DNA of 64,000 bases from contig NZ_QOUX01000046.1 of NCBI RefSeq assembly GCF_004116265.1, positions 124,001 to 188,000 on the forward strand, in the 5' to 3' direction. Positions within the stretch are counted from its first letter, which is position 1; the number at the start of each line of letters is the position of its first letter. The position numbers and the translations under genes are program-made. This DNA comes from Anaerobacillus alkaliphilus (GTDB taxonomy: Bacteria; Bacillota; Bacilli; Bacillales; Anaerobacillaceae). The notes beneath the pieces are model-generated. The model was given only the letters and a program-made list of their open reading frames with translations. It did no database searches and was not told where the DNA came from. Shown here in pieces: positions 27,555-35,230 of the stretch.

Positions 27555-28601
27555 CTAAGCTCTCACAGTACGGGTTCTTCTTACTACGTAAAGCCCCACG
27601 GCACCGGCAAGGATAGCTAATAGTACATACATTGATATTGAATTGTTCCCCGTCTTTGGTATTTCTGTTACAGCTTCATCGCCTATTGGTAGAAGTACTG
27701 CATCAATGACATGAATTACTCCATTAGATGCTTCAATATCTGCTGCTACTACATTTGAGTCATTTACTTTCACAGGGTTTAATGAAATGATGATTTTTTC
27801 ACCATTTAACGTTTCAACTTCCATTCCATCCGTTAGATCTGTAGATAATACTTTACCAGAAACCACATGATATAGGAGGATATCCGCCAAGTCTTCTCTT
27901 GCTAATAATTGTTCAGCTGTCACACCAAGTTCAGCTAGTAACTGATTGAATGCCTCGTCTGTTGGTGCAAAGACTGTAAATGGGCCTTCTCCCTTGAGCG
28001 CATCTACTAACCCAGCTGCTTGAACAGCTGCAACTAGAGTCTGAAAATTGTCAGCTGCAACGGCTGTATCCACGATATCAGTAAGCGTAGCTTCTTCTTC
28101 TACCGCTTGATCACCAGCTGGTAGTAACACCGTATCAATGACATGTATTACCCCGTTTGAAGTTTCAATATCTGCTGCAACTACTGTTGAATTATTTACT
28201 TTTACTGGATCTAAAGATATAACAATCTTTTCACCATTTAACGTTTCAACTTCCATACCGTCTACCAAGTCGCTAGACATTACTTTTCCTGACACAACGT
28301 GGTACAGAAGAATATTTGATAATTCATCACTTGCTAATAATTGTTCAGCTGTTAAGTTTAATTCATTTAGTAGTTGGTTAAATGCTTCATCTGTTGGGGC
28401 AAAAACTGTGAACGGCCCTTCACCTTTTAGAGCGTCCACCAAACCTGCTGCCTGAACTGCTGCTACTAATGTATTAAAATCTTCACTTGCTACAGCGGTA
28501 TCAACAATATCTGCTGAATTACCATTGTTCGCTTGTACTCCCATAGACATTGACAACATTAAAATAAAAGCTAAAAACAAAACAGAAATTTTTTTCTTCA
28601 T
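27555..28601 (-). CDS. Sortase-anchored surface protein with two FAS1 (fasciclin) domains
   Basis: A 348-residue protein: signal peptide 1-24 (cleavage near VQAN), FAS1 domain 1 (about 28-162), FAS1 domain 2 (about 168-305) and a wall-sorting signal IPKTG (314-318), a hydrophobic helix and a RRTRTVRA tail. Each FAS1 copy carries [15 protein letters not shown] and [11 protein letters not shown], the H1 and YH motif regions. The two copies are very alike, even at DNA level (for example FNPGEKI-like ETLNGEKI and [13 protein letters not shown] in both), so they arose by a fairly recent tandem duplication. FAS1 domains mediate adhesion. It should be fixed to the envelope by the neighbouring sortase. 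Confidence 0.9.
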   Translation of the reverse strand: MKKKISVLFLAFILMLSMSMGVQANNGNSADIVDTAVASEDFNTLVAAVQAAGLVDALKGEGPFTVFAPTDEAFNQLLNELNLTAEQLLASDELSNILLYHVVSGKVMSSDLVDGMEVETLNGEKIVISLDPVKVNNSTVVAADIETSNGVIHVIDTVLLPAGDQAVEEEATLTDIVDTAVAADNFQTLVAAVQAAGLVDALKGEGPFTVFAPTDEAFNQLLAELGVTAEQLLAREDLADILLYHVVSGKVLSTDLTDGMEVETLNGEKIIISLNPVKVNDSNVVAADIEASNGVIHVIDAVLLPIGDEAVTEIPKTGNNSISMYVLLAILAGAVGLYVVRRTRTVRA

Positions 28602-28788
28602 CTTGAAACCTCCTAAGATTTTAAATTTTGTATAACCTTTACAAAGTGATTGTATAACATATTTATAATTTAGAAAAGTAATATGCTCACCGAATTAGAT
28701 TTTCTTAGCATTAAAGGTAGAGCGGGTACTGTTTCGGTCGAGTAGGATGGGTCCTCTCCTCTCAGGATTGTGACCCTACCCCCTCACA

Positions 28789-28821
28789 GATCCGTGCGGG
28801 CGCAATTAACGCACACGGCTC
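28789..28821 (-). ncRNA. Group II intron domain V
   Basis: On the minus strand GAGCCGTGTGCG pairs with CGCCCGCACGGATC in a 33-nt hairpin with the catalytic AGC near its 5' base, the pattern of domain V. It sits 14 nt beyond the maturase stop codon, as usual. Confidence 0.75.
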
Positions 28822-28835
28822 TTCCTAAACATCAT

Positions 28836-30161
28836 TCACAAAATATAGCTAATGTGATCTCTTAAATCATAAATGTTAACTTTAACTTTAGGTTTAGGTA
28901 GTGGGAATTTCCTGAGTAGTAGGTGAAACTTTTCCCACGTAAATGATTTCCTTTGACTACGGCGGTTCATCCATTTAAAGAACTGTTTCACAATTTCTCT
29001 TACGAATTTAGCTACATTGTTTGTGTTATCAGTAATACAATAGTAATTGTAATATCCATTTAAAGAGCGTCTGAGTCGGTCAATAAGCTCCACCATATTC
29101 TGATGTCGATTGGTTTTAAACCATTCTTTGCTTTCCTTTAGTTTCGCCTGCATCTTTTTCTTGCTTGTTTTACGTTTCACTCTAAACTTTCCTTGCTTGC
29201 TCTTGCCACAATAGTGCGTAAAACCCAAGAAATCGAATATTGGAGGTTTGCTTATACCTTTATCTTTACAGTTACTAGTCGCAAATCTCCCAAAAGGAAT
29301 TATTTTCGTTTTGTTCTCTGCTATTTCTAAATTGAATTTGGCTAAACGTAGTTTTAGCACGTCATAGAATTGTTCCGCCTCATTCTTGTATTGGAAACAG
29401 CACACAAAATCATCGGCATAACGAACAAGGTAAGCCTGTCCTTTACAATGTTTCTTCACATGTACTTCAAACCACAAATCGAGTACATAATGTAAGTAAA
29501 TATTCGCGAGAATTGGCGAGATGATACCCCCTTGAGGAGTCCCTCTGTCCGTCTTAAAGTATTTCCCTTGTTCCATATAACCACCTTTAAGAAATCTACC
29601 GATTATACGTAGGAAGCTTGGGTCTGCAATACGATGTTCTAAAAACTTCATCATCCAATGGTGGTCTACGTTATCAAAAAATCCTTTGATATCAACATCT
29701 ACGATGTAACTAATTTTCCGTTCCTCAATATACACATTTAAGATCTTTAGCGCATCATGACAGTTTCTACTTGGGCGAAATCCAAAAGAACAGTCTAGAA
29801 AATCACTTTCATAGATTGTATTTAAGATCTTTGCCATCCCTTTCTGAACAATTTTGTCTTCATGTTCTGGGATACCTAAAGGTCTCTTCTTGTTCTTTTC
29901 TTTTGGGATATAAGTCCTTCTAACAGGAACTGGTTGGTAGCTTTTCGTTTTCATTCGTGTAATCAGATCTGTTAGGTTTTCATCCACTTTCTCACTGTAA
30001 TCTTCTTTCGTTGTACCGTTAGTTCCTGTGGCTTTATTACTTGGTAGTTCTTGATGGCAGCTTTTCAGAAATTCGTGATCTAAAAGGTGTGCTAAAGAGG
30101 TGAATTTTAATTGTGGATCTTCCTTAGCTAATTCTGCTATCCTAATAAGTTTTGTTTCCAT
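28836..30161 (-). CDS. ltrA: Group II intron reverse transcriptase/maturase
   Basis: A 441-residue LtrA-type protein that splices and reverse-transcribes its host intron. Reverse transcriptase motifs in order: KKRPLGIPEHEDKIVQ, FLDCSFGFRPSRNCHDAL, DVDIKGFFDNVDH (first metal Asp), RGTPQGGIISPILANI, and the active site YADD (248-251) in LVRYADDFVCCF. A maturase (domain X) region follows (about 330-410). No C-terminal HNH endonuclease is visible, which is common for this size class. The sequence appears full length. Confidence 0.93.
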   Translation of the reverse strand: METKLIRIAELAKEDPQLKFTSLAHLLDHEFLKSCHQELPSNKATGTNGTTKEDYSEKVDENLTDLITRMKTKSYQPVPVRRTYIPKEKNKKRPLGIPEHEDKIVQKGMAKILNTIYESDFLDCSFGFRPSRNCHDALKILNVYIEERKISYIVDVDIKGFFDNVDHHWMMKFLEHRIADPSFLRIIGRFLKGGYMEQGKYFKTDRGTPQGGIISPILANIYLHYVLDLWFEVHVKKHCKGQAYLVRYADDFVCCFQYKNEAEQFYDVLKLRLAKFNLEIAENKTKIIPFGRFATSNCKDKGISKPPIFDFLGFTHYCGKSKQGKFRVKRKTSKKKMQAKLKESKEWFKTNRHQNMVELIDRLRRSLNGYYNYYCITDNTNNVAKFVREIVKQFFKWMNRRSQRKSFTWEKFHLLLRKFPLPKPKVKVNIYDLRDHISYIL

Positions 30162-30672
30162 TCTACTTCTACCTCCGAGTGTAGTAAATGTGTCCCTTGT
30201 TAGGGTAATGTTCAGGTGACTGTCTTTCCTCGTGCAGAGTTACCCGCATTCATTGGTACTATACAGTCATCCGACTTCCTATAGTCATTTGGTTTCCTTA
30301 CTTTGTATCGCTTGTTCAACCATACTCTCTTCAAGTGAAGAAAGAACATATAGGATATCCCGAGTTGCCACGTAATCATTGTGAAGCATGCCTGGCTCTT
30401 CGACCCCGAGAGAGTTTTATGTTCCTCACCATATCGGTAACATAAGATATTGCCTTCCAGTTGTCCGACACTGTCGGCCTCTCTAAATTTGAACTAATTT
30501 CGGGGCTCAATCACTTTCAGGCCTACTACCTGGCTGTCTACGCTTAACCCACGTCGGTTACCCCCGTGAGTCCAAGACTCGCTATTGGCGACTTGGTTAG
30601 AGTCTTACCAAGCAGGAGTTCCACCTGCTAAATTACGCAACCTTGCTCGGTCGCTCCGGCCATACGTTCAGC

Positions 30673-30717
30673 TATTTTAGTAAAAACCCTAAAAAAACAA
30701 GGGTTTTTACTAAAATA
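30673..30717. repeat. Perfect 18-bp inverted repeat next to the intron insertion site
   Basis: TATTTTAGTAAAAACCCT and its exact complement are separated by a 9-nt A-rich loop. The hairpin lies 16 nt upstream (on the minus strand) of the intron 5' end. It may be a terminator left from the pre-insertion locus or part of the intron target. Confidence 0.7.
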
Positions 30718-30806
30718 AGAGATCCTATGTCCTCAAAAGTTCAAAAAGGCAAAAAACAAAGAAATAACGAAATACCTGTCCTCCAGATTAACACAAAGGC
30801 AAAAAA

Positions 30807-30838
30807 GGTGTCCGTAAAAGCATAGCTTTTTGGACACC
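30807..30838 (-). terminator. Terminator of selA
   Basis: GGTGTCC/GGACACC with an inner AAAAGC/GCTTTT pairing, followed by TTTTTTGCC on the minus strand, 20 nt beyond the selA stop. Confidence 0.85.
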
Positions 30839-30856
30839 CTCTTTTCACATCATATT

Positions 30857-32263
30857 TTATTGAATTTCACTTAACGCATCGACGATAATATCAATTTCTT
30901 CCGTTGTAATTGTTCGAAAGTCAAGCAAAACTACATCATTTTTCTGGCGTGTTACAATAGACGGTTGATTTAACCTTAATTTTGTAGCAAGGTCATTTGA
31001 TGACATACTTGTTGAAGTAACTGCTACAGCTTTTGTGGCGATCTCTTCCGTCGGCATCGTTCCCCCACCAATTTGTGAGACTTCATTAACTAACTCAAAG
31101 CTAAAATTTGGACACTCTCTTTCCACTTTTTCGATAAAGATTTGTGCTTTTTTCTCAATCTCTTCTTTTGATGCTAAGATATCTCTTACTGTTGGTATTT
31201 CATGGATCGCCGTTTCATTTTCATATGCCTTTAACGTTCCCTCCAGCGCTGCTAAGGTCATCTTGTCAACACGAAGAACTCTTGCCAACTGATGTTTCTT
31301 TAGTTTTTGAATGAGTTCTTTTTTACCAGCAATTATTCCCGCCTGAGGGCCACCTAACAACTTGTCCCCACTAAACGAAACCAAATCAACACCAGTCTTC
31401 AGTACTTTTGCGACAACAGGTTCGTCACCTATACCATGTTGACGGAAGTCATATAAGGCCCCGCTCCCTAAATCTTCATAAAAGACGATTCCTTCGTGTT
31501 TGTTAGAGAGCTCCACCAATTGCTCTGTTTCAACGGAGGCTGTAAACCCAACGGTTTTGAAATTGCTGGTATGAATCTTTAAGATCATCGCAGTTTCTTC
31601 ACTTATGGCGTTCTCGTAATCATACAAGTGAGTTTTATTTGTTGTTCCTACATCAACAAGCTTTGCTCCACTTTCTTCCATAATCGAAGAAACGCGGAAT
31701 GATCCCCCAATTTCAACTAGTTGACCTCTTGAGACTATGACCTCTTTATCTTTTGCCAATGCACGTAAGATTAAATACACAGCTGCTGCATTATTATTTA
31801 CAACCATTGCAGCTTCAGCTCCTGTAATCCTCTGCAATACTTGATCAATAATATCATGTCTAGATCCCCGGGTTCCTTGCTCTATTTGGTATTCCAAATT
31901 TGAGTAATTCTGAGCTGTTTGAATGACTTGATTCATGGCCGTTTCACTTAATTTAGCTCGCCCAAGGTTTGTATGCAAGATTGTTCCCGTTGCATTGATT
32001 ACTCGTCTCAAATAAAAAGGCTCATACTTCTGAAGCGAATTCAACAATCTTTCATACACAAGCTCAATAATACCTTCTTTATTTAGTAAGGTCTCTGAAG
32101 GTAATTTACTGGTAAGGATATCTGACCTTAATTGTTCAATTTCCTGTTGTAGAAAATTTGTTAGCTCTTGATCGTGAATGCTGAAGGTATTACTGTACTG
32201 TTGAAATCGCTTGTCCGATTTTAAAATATGTATTGCGGGTAATTCCCGTAGTAAGTGCTTCAT
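30857..32263 (-). CDS. selA: L-seryl-tRNA(Sec) selenium transferase
   Basis: A 468-residue PLP enzyme that converts seryl-tRNA(Sec) to selenocysteinyl-tRNA(Sec) using selenophosphate. The N-terminal tRNA-binding domain begins KHLLRELPAIHILKSD. Core segments are RVINATGTILHTNLGRA, ITGAEAAMVVNNNAAAVYLI, EDLGSGALYDFR and the PLP-lysine region DLVSFSGDKLLGGPQAGII. Length is typical of the family (about 460). ATG at 32263 has AAGGAG 6 nt upstream; a longer frame adds nine unlikely residues. It is the leftmost gene of the selenium island, with its own terminator. Confidence 0.96.
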   Translation of the reverse strand: MKHLLRELPAIHILKSDKRFQQYSNTFSIHDQELTNFLQQEIEQLRSDILTSKLPSETLLNKEGIIELVYERLLNSLQKYEPFYLRRVINATGTILHTNLGRAKLSETAMNQVIQTAQNYSNLEYQIEQGTRGSRHDIIDQVLQRITGAEAAMVVNNNAAAVYLILRALAKDKEVIVSRGQLVEIGGSFRVSSIMEESGAKLVDVGTTNKTHLYDYENAISEETAMILKIHTSNFKTVGFTASVETEQLVELSNKHEGIVFYEDLGSGALYDFRQHGIGDEPVVAKVLKTGVDLVSFSGDKLLGGPQAGIIAGKKELIQKLKKHQLARVLRVDKMTLAALEGTLKAYENETAIHEIPTVRDILASKEEIEKKAQIFIEKVERECPNFSFELVNEVSQIGGGTMPTEEIATKAVAVTSTSMSSNDLATKLRLNQPSIVTRQKNDVVLLDFRTITTEEIDIIVDALSEIQ

Positions 32264-32575
32264 TGTTTTCTCCTTTTTACACAAAACCATAATGATTTAT
32301 TATATCAAAAAATTGCTAAAACACTATTTTTCAAATTCCATAAATATTAATTGAGCTTTTGTACAAAATAGTATCGAGGGACAGGGTAACTGTTTCTCCC
32401 ATCTAAAAAATGAATTGTATGGGAAATGAATGATTTGCTTTTCTACCTCAAGGGGTGATAACGCTTGCACAGTTAAGCTTTTTATCCAGTGTTCTACTAT
32501 TGAACATAGAAATGAGGTGTCTCCGAAAAAGTAAGATCGCTTCGGCCCCAGAAGATTTAATCGACTAGATGGTTA
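32264..32575. other. Gene-free stretch right of selA
   Basis: About 310 bp without a convincing reading frame. It holds the selA promoter region and, around 32378-32400, a short GGGACAG...CTGTTTCTCCC imperfect dyad. The segment 32510-32550 (GAGGTGTCTCCGAAAAAGTA and on) looks like an insertion-sequence end or RNA fragment, but I cannot name it. Confidence 0.4.
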
Positions 32576-32601
32576 GAGGTGATCGGTTTCCCGATCACCT
32601 C
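32576..32601 (+). terminator. Plus-strand terminator with no obvious gene
   Basis: A perfect 11-bp stem, GAGGTGATCGG/CCGATCACCTC, is followed on the plus strand by TTTTATTTTATT. The U-tract faces rightward, yet no plus-strand gene lies to its left. On the minus strand no U-tract follows. Confidence 0.7.
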
Positions 32602-32608
32602 TTTTATT

Positions 32609-32755
32609 TTATTGCCAATTTTCCCCCGTTCCAAAAGCTTCTCTTTCTTTTAGCTTTGCTTTAATTTCTTTCTTCTCAAAAAAAAGACCCGTTAAGTACA
32701 TTGATACTCCGATACCGAAGCCAATACCTAAACCTTTAGCTAATTTAGACTTCAT
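32609..32755 (-). CDS. Small membrane protein in the selenium island, 48 aa
   Basis: A 48-residue protein starting MKSKLAKGLGIGFGIGVSMY, with one Gly-rich membrane helix (about 7-25) and a charged tail (FFEKKEIKAKLKEREAFGTG). GGGGAGG lies upstream of the ATG. Not recognised. It is on the same strand as selA and the SelW-like gene and lies between them. Confidence 0.6.
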   Translation of the reverse strand: MKSKLAKGLGIGFGIGVSMYLTGLFFEKKEIKAKLKEREAFGTGENWQ

Positions 32756-32888
32756 CTTTTTTCCTCCCCATTTTCTTCTCTATGTATCTTCATTATACAA
32801 AAATTGCAAGAGTAAATGGCACACTTTTTTTCATAATTTACCACAAATAAAAAAATTAAGACCCTAATAAGAGTCTTAATTTACTATG

Positions 32889-33125
32889 TTAGAGATTTTC
32901 CATCTTCTCAAGAATTTCATCAGTATCAGGGAAAGAACCAGTTTCTAGTTTCGAGTAAACTTTCTGATCGTTTATGATGACCTCAAAAGCACCACCTGAA
33001 CTTGGAACAAGTACCAAGCTAGTGATTTCTGAACGTAATTGTGTAAATAATTCTTCTGCGAAACTCGCAGCCTTAGGTGCATAGTTTCACTGCATACAAA
33101 ACTGAACTTCAATTTTATAACTCAT
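32889..33125 (-). CDS. SelW/Rdx-family selenoprotein (Sec at UGA)
   Basis: A 78-residue thioredoxin-fold protein reading through an in-frame TGA at 33087-33089 as selenocysteine (residue 13). The N-terminus is MSYKIEVQFCMQ-Sec-NYAPKA, giving the CxxU redox motif of the SelW/SelT/SelH/Rdx family. The C-terminal half has the family strand and loop LVPSSGGAFEVIINDQKVYS and KLETGSFPDTDEIL. Without the UGA the frame would be split into a 12-residue stub. Family members are glutathione- or thioredoxin-linked redox proteins of uncertain substrate. It is divergent from selD. A Cys homologue at residue 13 exists in many Bacillus genomes, which supports the Sec reading. Confidence 0.9.
33060..33089 (-). 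promoter_or_regulatory. Candidate SECIS hairpin of the SelW-like mRNA
   Basis: On the minus strand the UGA is followed by a fold in which GAAACT (starting within the UGA) pairs with AGTTTC, enclosing GCAcC...GG-TGC pairing. Bacterial SECIS elements lie directly after the UGA and bind SelB. The pairing is seen in the sequence; its function is inferred. Confidence 0.45.
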
Positions 33126-33232
33126 GGACTAACAACCTCTTTCTTTAAAATATTTATTTTTATTAATTCTATGATATTATTTGTCATTAATCAAAAAATA
33201 CGCTTATACTAAAGGTTAGGAGGTGCACATGC

Positions 33233-34285
33233 ATGGAAAATAATCCAATTAAATTAACAGCACTAACAGGTAAAGGTGGTTGAGGATGCAAAATCGGTCC
33301 TGAGGACCTAGCACAAGTTTTGTGCCAATTACCTAAACGTGCTTATGACCCAAATGTCCTCGTTGGACATGAAACATCAGATGATGCTGGTGTTTATCAA
33401 TTAACGGAAGATCTTGCTATTATTCAAACGGTTGATTTCTTCACACCTATCGTTGATGATCCATATATGTTTGGCCAAATTGCTGCGGCAAATTCATTAA
33501 GTGATGTTTACGCCATGGGTGGAACGCCAAAAACTGTCTTAAATATCGTTGGTTACCCAATTAAGAAATTGGGACCGGATATTCTAGCACAAATACTTTG
33601 TGGGGCTTCAGATAAAGTGCAAGAATCTGGTGCTGTCGTTATTGGTGGACACTCGATTGATGACCAAGAACCAAAGTTCGGGTTGTCAGTAACAGGTGTG
33701 ATACACCCAAACAGAGTATTCAAAAACGTTGGAGCAAAACCAGGTGACGTACTAGTCTTAACAAAGCCCATTGGGGTAGGTATTCAGACTACTGCCATTA
33801 AGAGAGATAAACTAACTGAGGAACAGCTTAAAAAAGTGATGGAAACGATGGCAGCCTTAAATAATAAAGCCAGTGAAGCCTTACAAAATCTCCATCCAAA
33901 CTCCGTAACTGACATCACTGGATTTGGACTACTTGGACATGCTTTTGAAATGGCCAAAGGAAGCGGTGTAACATTTAAGCTTAACTTTGAGTCTATACCT
34001 GTTTTAGAAGGAACTAGAGCATTAGCTGAAGAAGGTATAGTACCTGGAGGATCGAAAGCCAATCACCGTTGGTTAGAGAATGATGTGAAATACGATGAAA
34101 CTCTAGCCGAGTTTGAACAGTTTATTCTATGCGATGCTATTACTTCTGGTGGCCTATTAGTTTCTTTACCACTTGAAGAGGCTGAGGTCTACGTGAAACA
34201 ACTACAAGAGTTAGGTGTTACTGAGGCAAGAATGATTGGAAGCGTTGAAGAAAAGCAAGACAAGTCCCTGTACGTTACTCGTTAA
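33233..34285 (+). CDS. selD: Selenide, water dikinase, itself a selenoprotein (Sec17)
   Basis: A 350-residue enzyme that makes selenophosphate from selenide and ATP. ATG at 33233 follows AGGAGGTG with 7-nt spacing. Codon 17 is TGA (33281-33283) in LTGKGG-Sec-GCKIGPEDL, the position of catalytic Cys17 in E. coli SelD. Downstream motifs include DDAGVYQL, VDFFTPIVDDPYMFGQIAAA, SDVYAMGG, VIGGHSIDDQEPKFG and TDITGFGLLGHAFEMAKGSG. Sec in SelD makes the enzyme dependent on its own product. A hairpin after the stop codon ends the transcript before the LysR gene. Confidence 0.96.
33296..33325 (+). promoter_or_regulatory. Candidate SECIS region of selD
   Basis: Twelve nucleotides after the UGA, GGTCC-TGA-GGACC can form a tight hairpin, followed at once by GCACAA/TTGTGC. 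One or both could be the SelB-binding element. Both hairpins are plain in the sequence; assignment is inference. Confidence 0.45.
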
Positions 34286-34291
34286 ATGATT

Positions 34292-34315
34292 AAGAGGAAC
34301 AACCTTGTTCCTCTT
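34292..34315 (+). terminator. Terminator of selD
   Basis: AAGAGGAAC/GTTCCTCTT with a 6-nt loop and a short T-run, 7 nt after the selD stop. It lies inside the longest LysR frame and so supports the later LysR start. Confidence 0.75.
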
Positions 34316-34336
34316 TCTAATATGAAGGTGAATGAA

Positions 34337-35206
34337 TTGAACCTAAAAAGAATAAAAACTTTTATGATGGTAATTGATCATAGAAGTTTCTCAGTTGTTG
34401 CAAATCTATTAAACATTAGTCAACCTGCGGTTAGTAAACAAATTAAAACGCTAGAAGCTGAACTTGGAATTAATTTGGTGCATCGTGACACAGCAGAACC
34501 TACCGAAGCTGGAAAGATCGTTTACCAAAAAGGAAAGAAGTTTCTCTATGATTGGGACATGCTTGTAGAAGAATGTCGCCGACTTCAAGGTGAATTATCT
34601 GGTGTTATCAAAATTGGGGCTAGTACAGTACCCGGGACGTACATGGTCCCTAGTTTATTACGAAAGTTTTTAAACCTTCATCCTAGCGTTGATATCCAGC
34701 TAACCATCCATGAGTCCGGAGAAATTACTGACCTTCTAAAAGATGGTTCCATTGATGTTGGTTTTGTTGGTAGTGAACCAACGAGTGATGAGTTGATCAG
34801 CCATATTATTAAAAAAGATCACTTTCTTTTGATCGGCCCCAAGGATAGTGAAGGTATAAACGATATTACAACGTTAAGAGATTTACCTTTTATCTTTCGA
34901 AGTGAAAAATCAGGTACTTGGCAAGGAGTCGAGAAGAACTTGCAAGCACTTGGTATATCAACTAGTGAACTACGCTGCATTGCAAGAGTAAAAACTACTG
35001 AAGCTGTCATTAGTATGGTCGAAGCAGAACTTGGCTACTCCGTTGTCTCTAGTATTGCTGCTACACAAGCAATGAAACAAAATCGAATAAAAATTATTCA
35101 ACAACTTCCTTCTGATAGAAACTTTTACTTAACTTATTTACATTCAAAGCAACTACATCCAGCCATTGTTTCATTAGTTGCTCTTAGCAATCCTGACCAC
35201 GACTAA
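34337..35206 (+). CDS. LysR-family transcriptional regulator
   Basis: A 289-residue DNA-binding regulator. The winged helix-turn-helix is at the N-terminus: NLKRIKTFMMVIDHRSFSVV, then ISQPAVSKQIKTLEAEL. The effector domain (about 85-289) has the CysB/CysL-like layout with IKIGASTVPGTYMVPSLLRK and ELGYSVVSSIA. TTG at 34337 is preferred (AAGGTG 6 nt upstream, and LysR proteins usually begin MNLKRL); the longer frame would contain the selD terminator. It lies directly after selD and is convergent with the glycosyltransferase gene. The effector may be a sulfur or selenium compound, but that is a guess from context. Confidence 0.9.
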   Translation: MNLKRIKTFMMVIDHRSFSVVANLLNISQPAVSKQIKTLEAELGINLVHRDTAEPTEAGKIVYQKGKKFLYDWDMLVEECRRLQGELSGVIKIGASTVPGTYMVPSLLRKFLNLHPSVDIQLTIHESGEITDLLKDGSIDVGFVGSEPTSDELISHIIKKDHFLLIGPKDSEGINDITTLRDLPFIFRSEKSGTWQGVEKNLQALGISTSELRCIARVKTTEAVISMVEAELGYSVVSSIAATQAMKQNRIKIIQQLPSDRNFYLTYLHSKQLHPAIVSLVALSNPDHD

Positions 35207-35230
35207 ACCTGCCAAGTCTATTGGCAGGTT
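35206..35230. terminator. Bidirectional terminator between lysR and the glycosyltransferase gene
   Basis: A perfect 10-bp stem, AACCTGCCAA/TTGGCAGGTT, followed by TTTTTT on the plus strand; it overlaps both coding ends. Confidence 0.85.

Larger units (their letters stand above)
28737..30656 (-). mobile_element. Group II intron (about 1.92 kb) with maturase gene
   Basis: A retroelement inserted between the FAS1 gene and selA, oriented leftward. The 5' end is placed near 30656 (GAGCGACCGAGCAAGG), the maturase sits in domain IV, domain V lies at 28789-28821, and the 3' end near 28737 after CCTACTCGAC, an ending common in bacterial group II introns. The 5' end reads GAGCG rather than the usual GUGYG, so the border may be a few bases off. 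The left 95 nt contain domain V and a domain VI-like stem. The structured 5' part (30162-30656) holds domains I-III and no gene. The maturase frame is intact, so the element may be mobile. Confidence 0.8.

Noticed and set aside
30727-30825. Small plus-strand frame of 32 codons right of the intron
   Set aside because: It has no convincing ribosome binding site and its end is the selA terminator hairpin; the composition reflects A-rich DNA.
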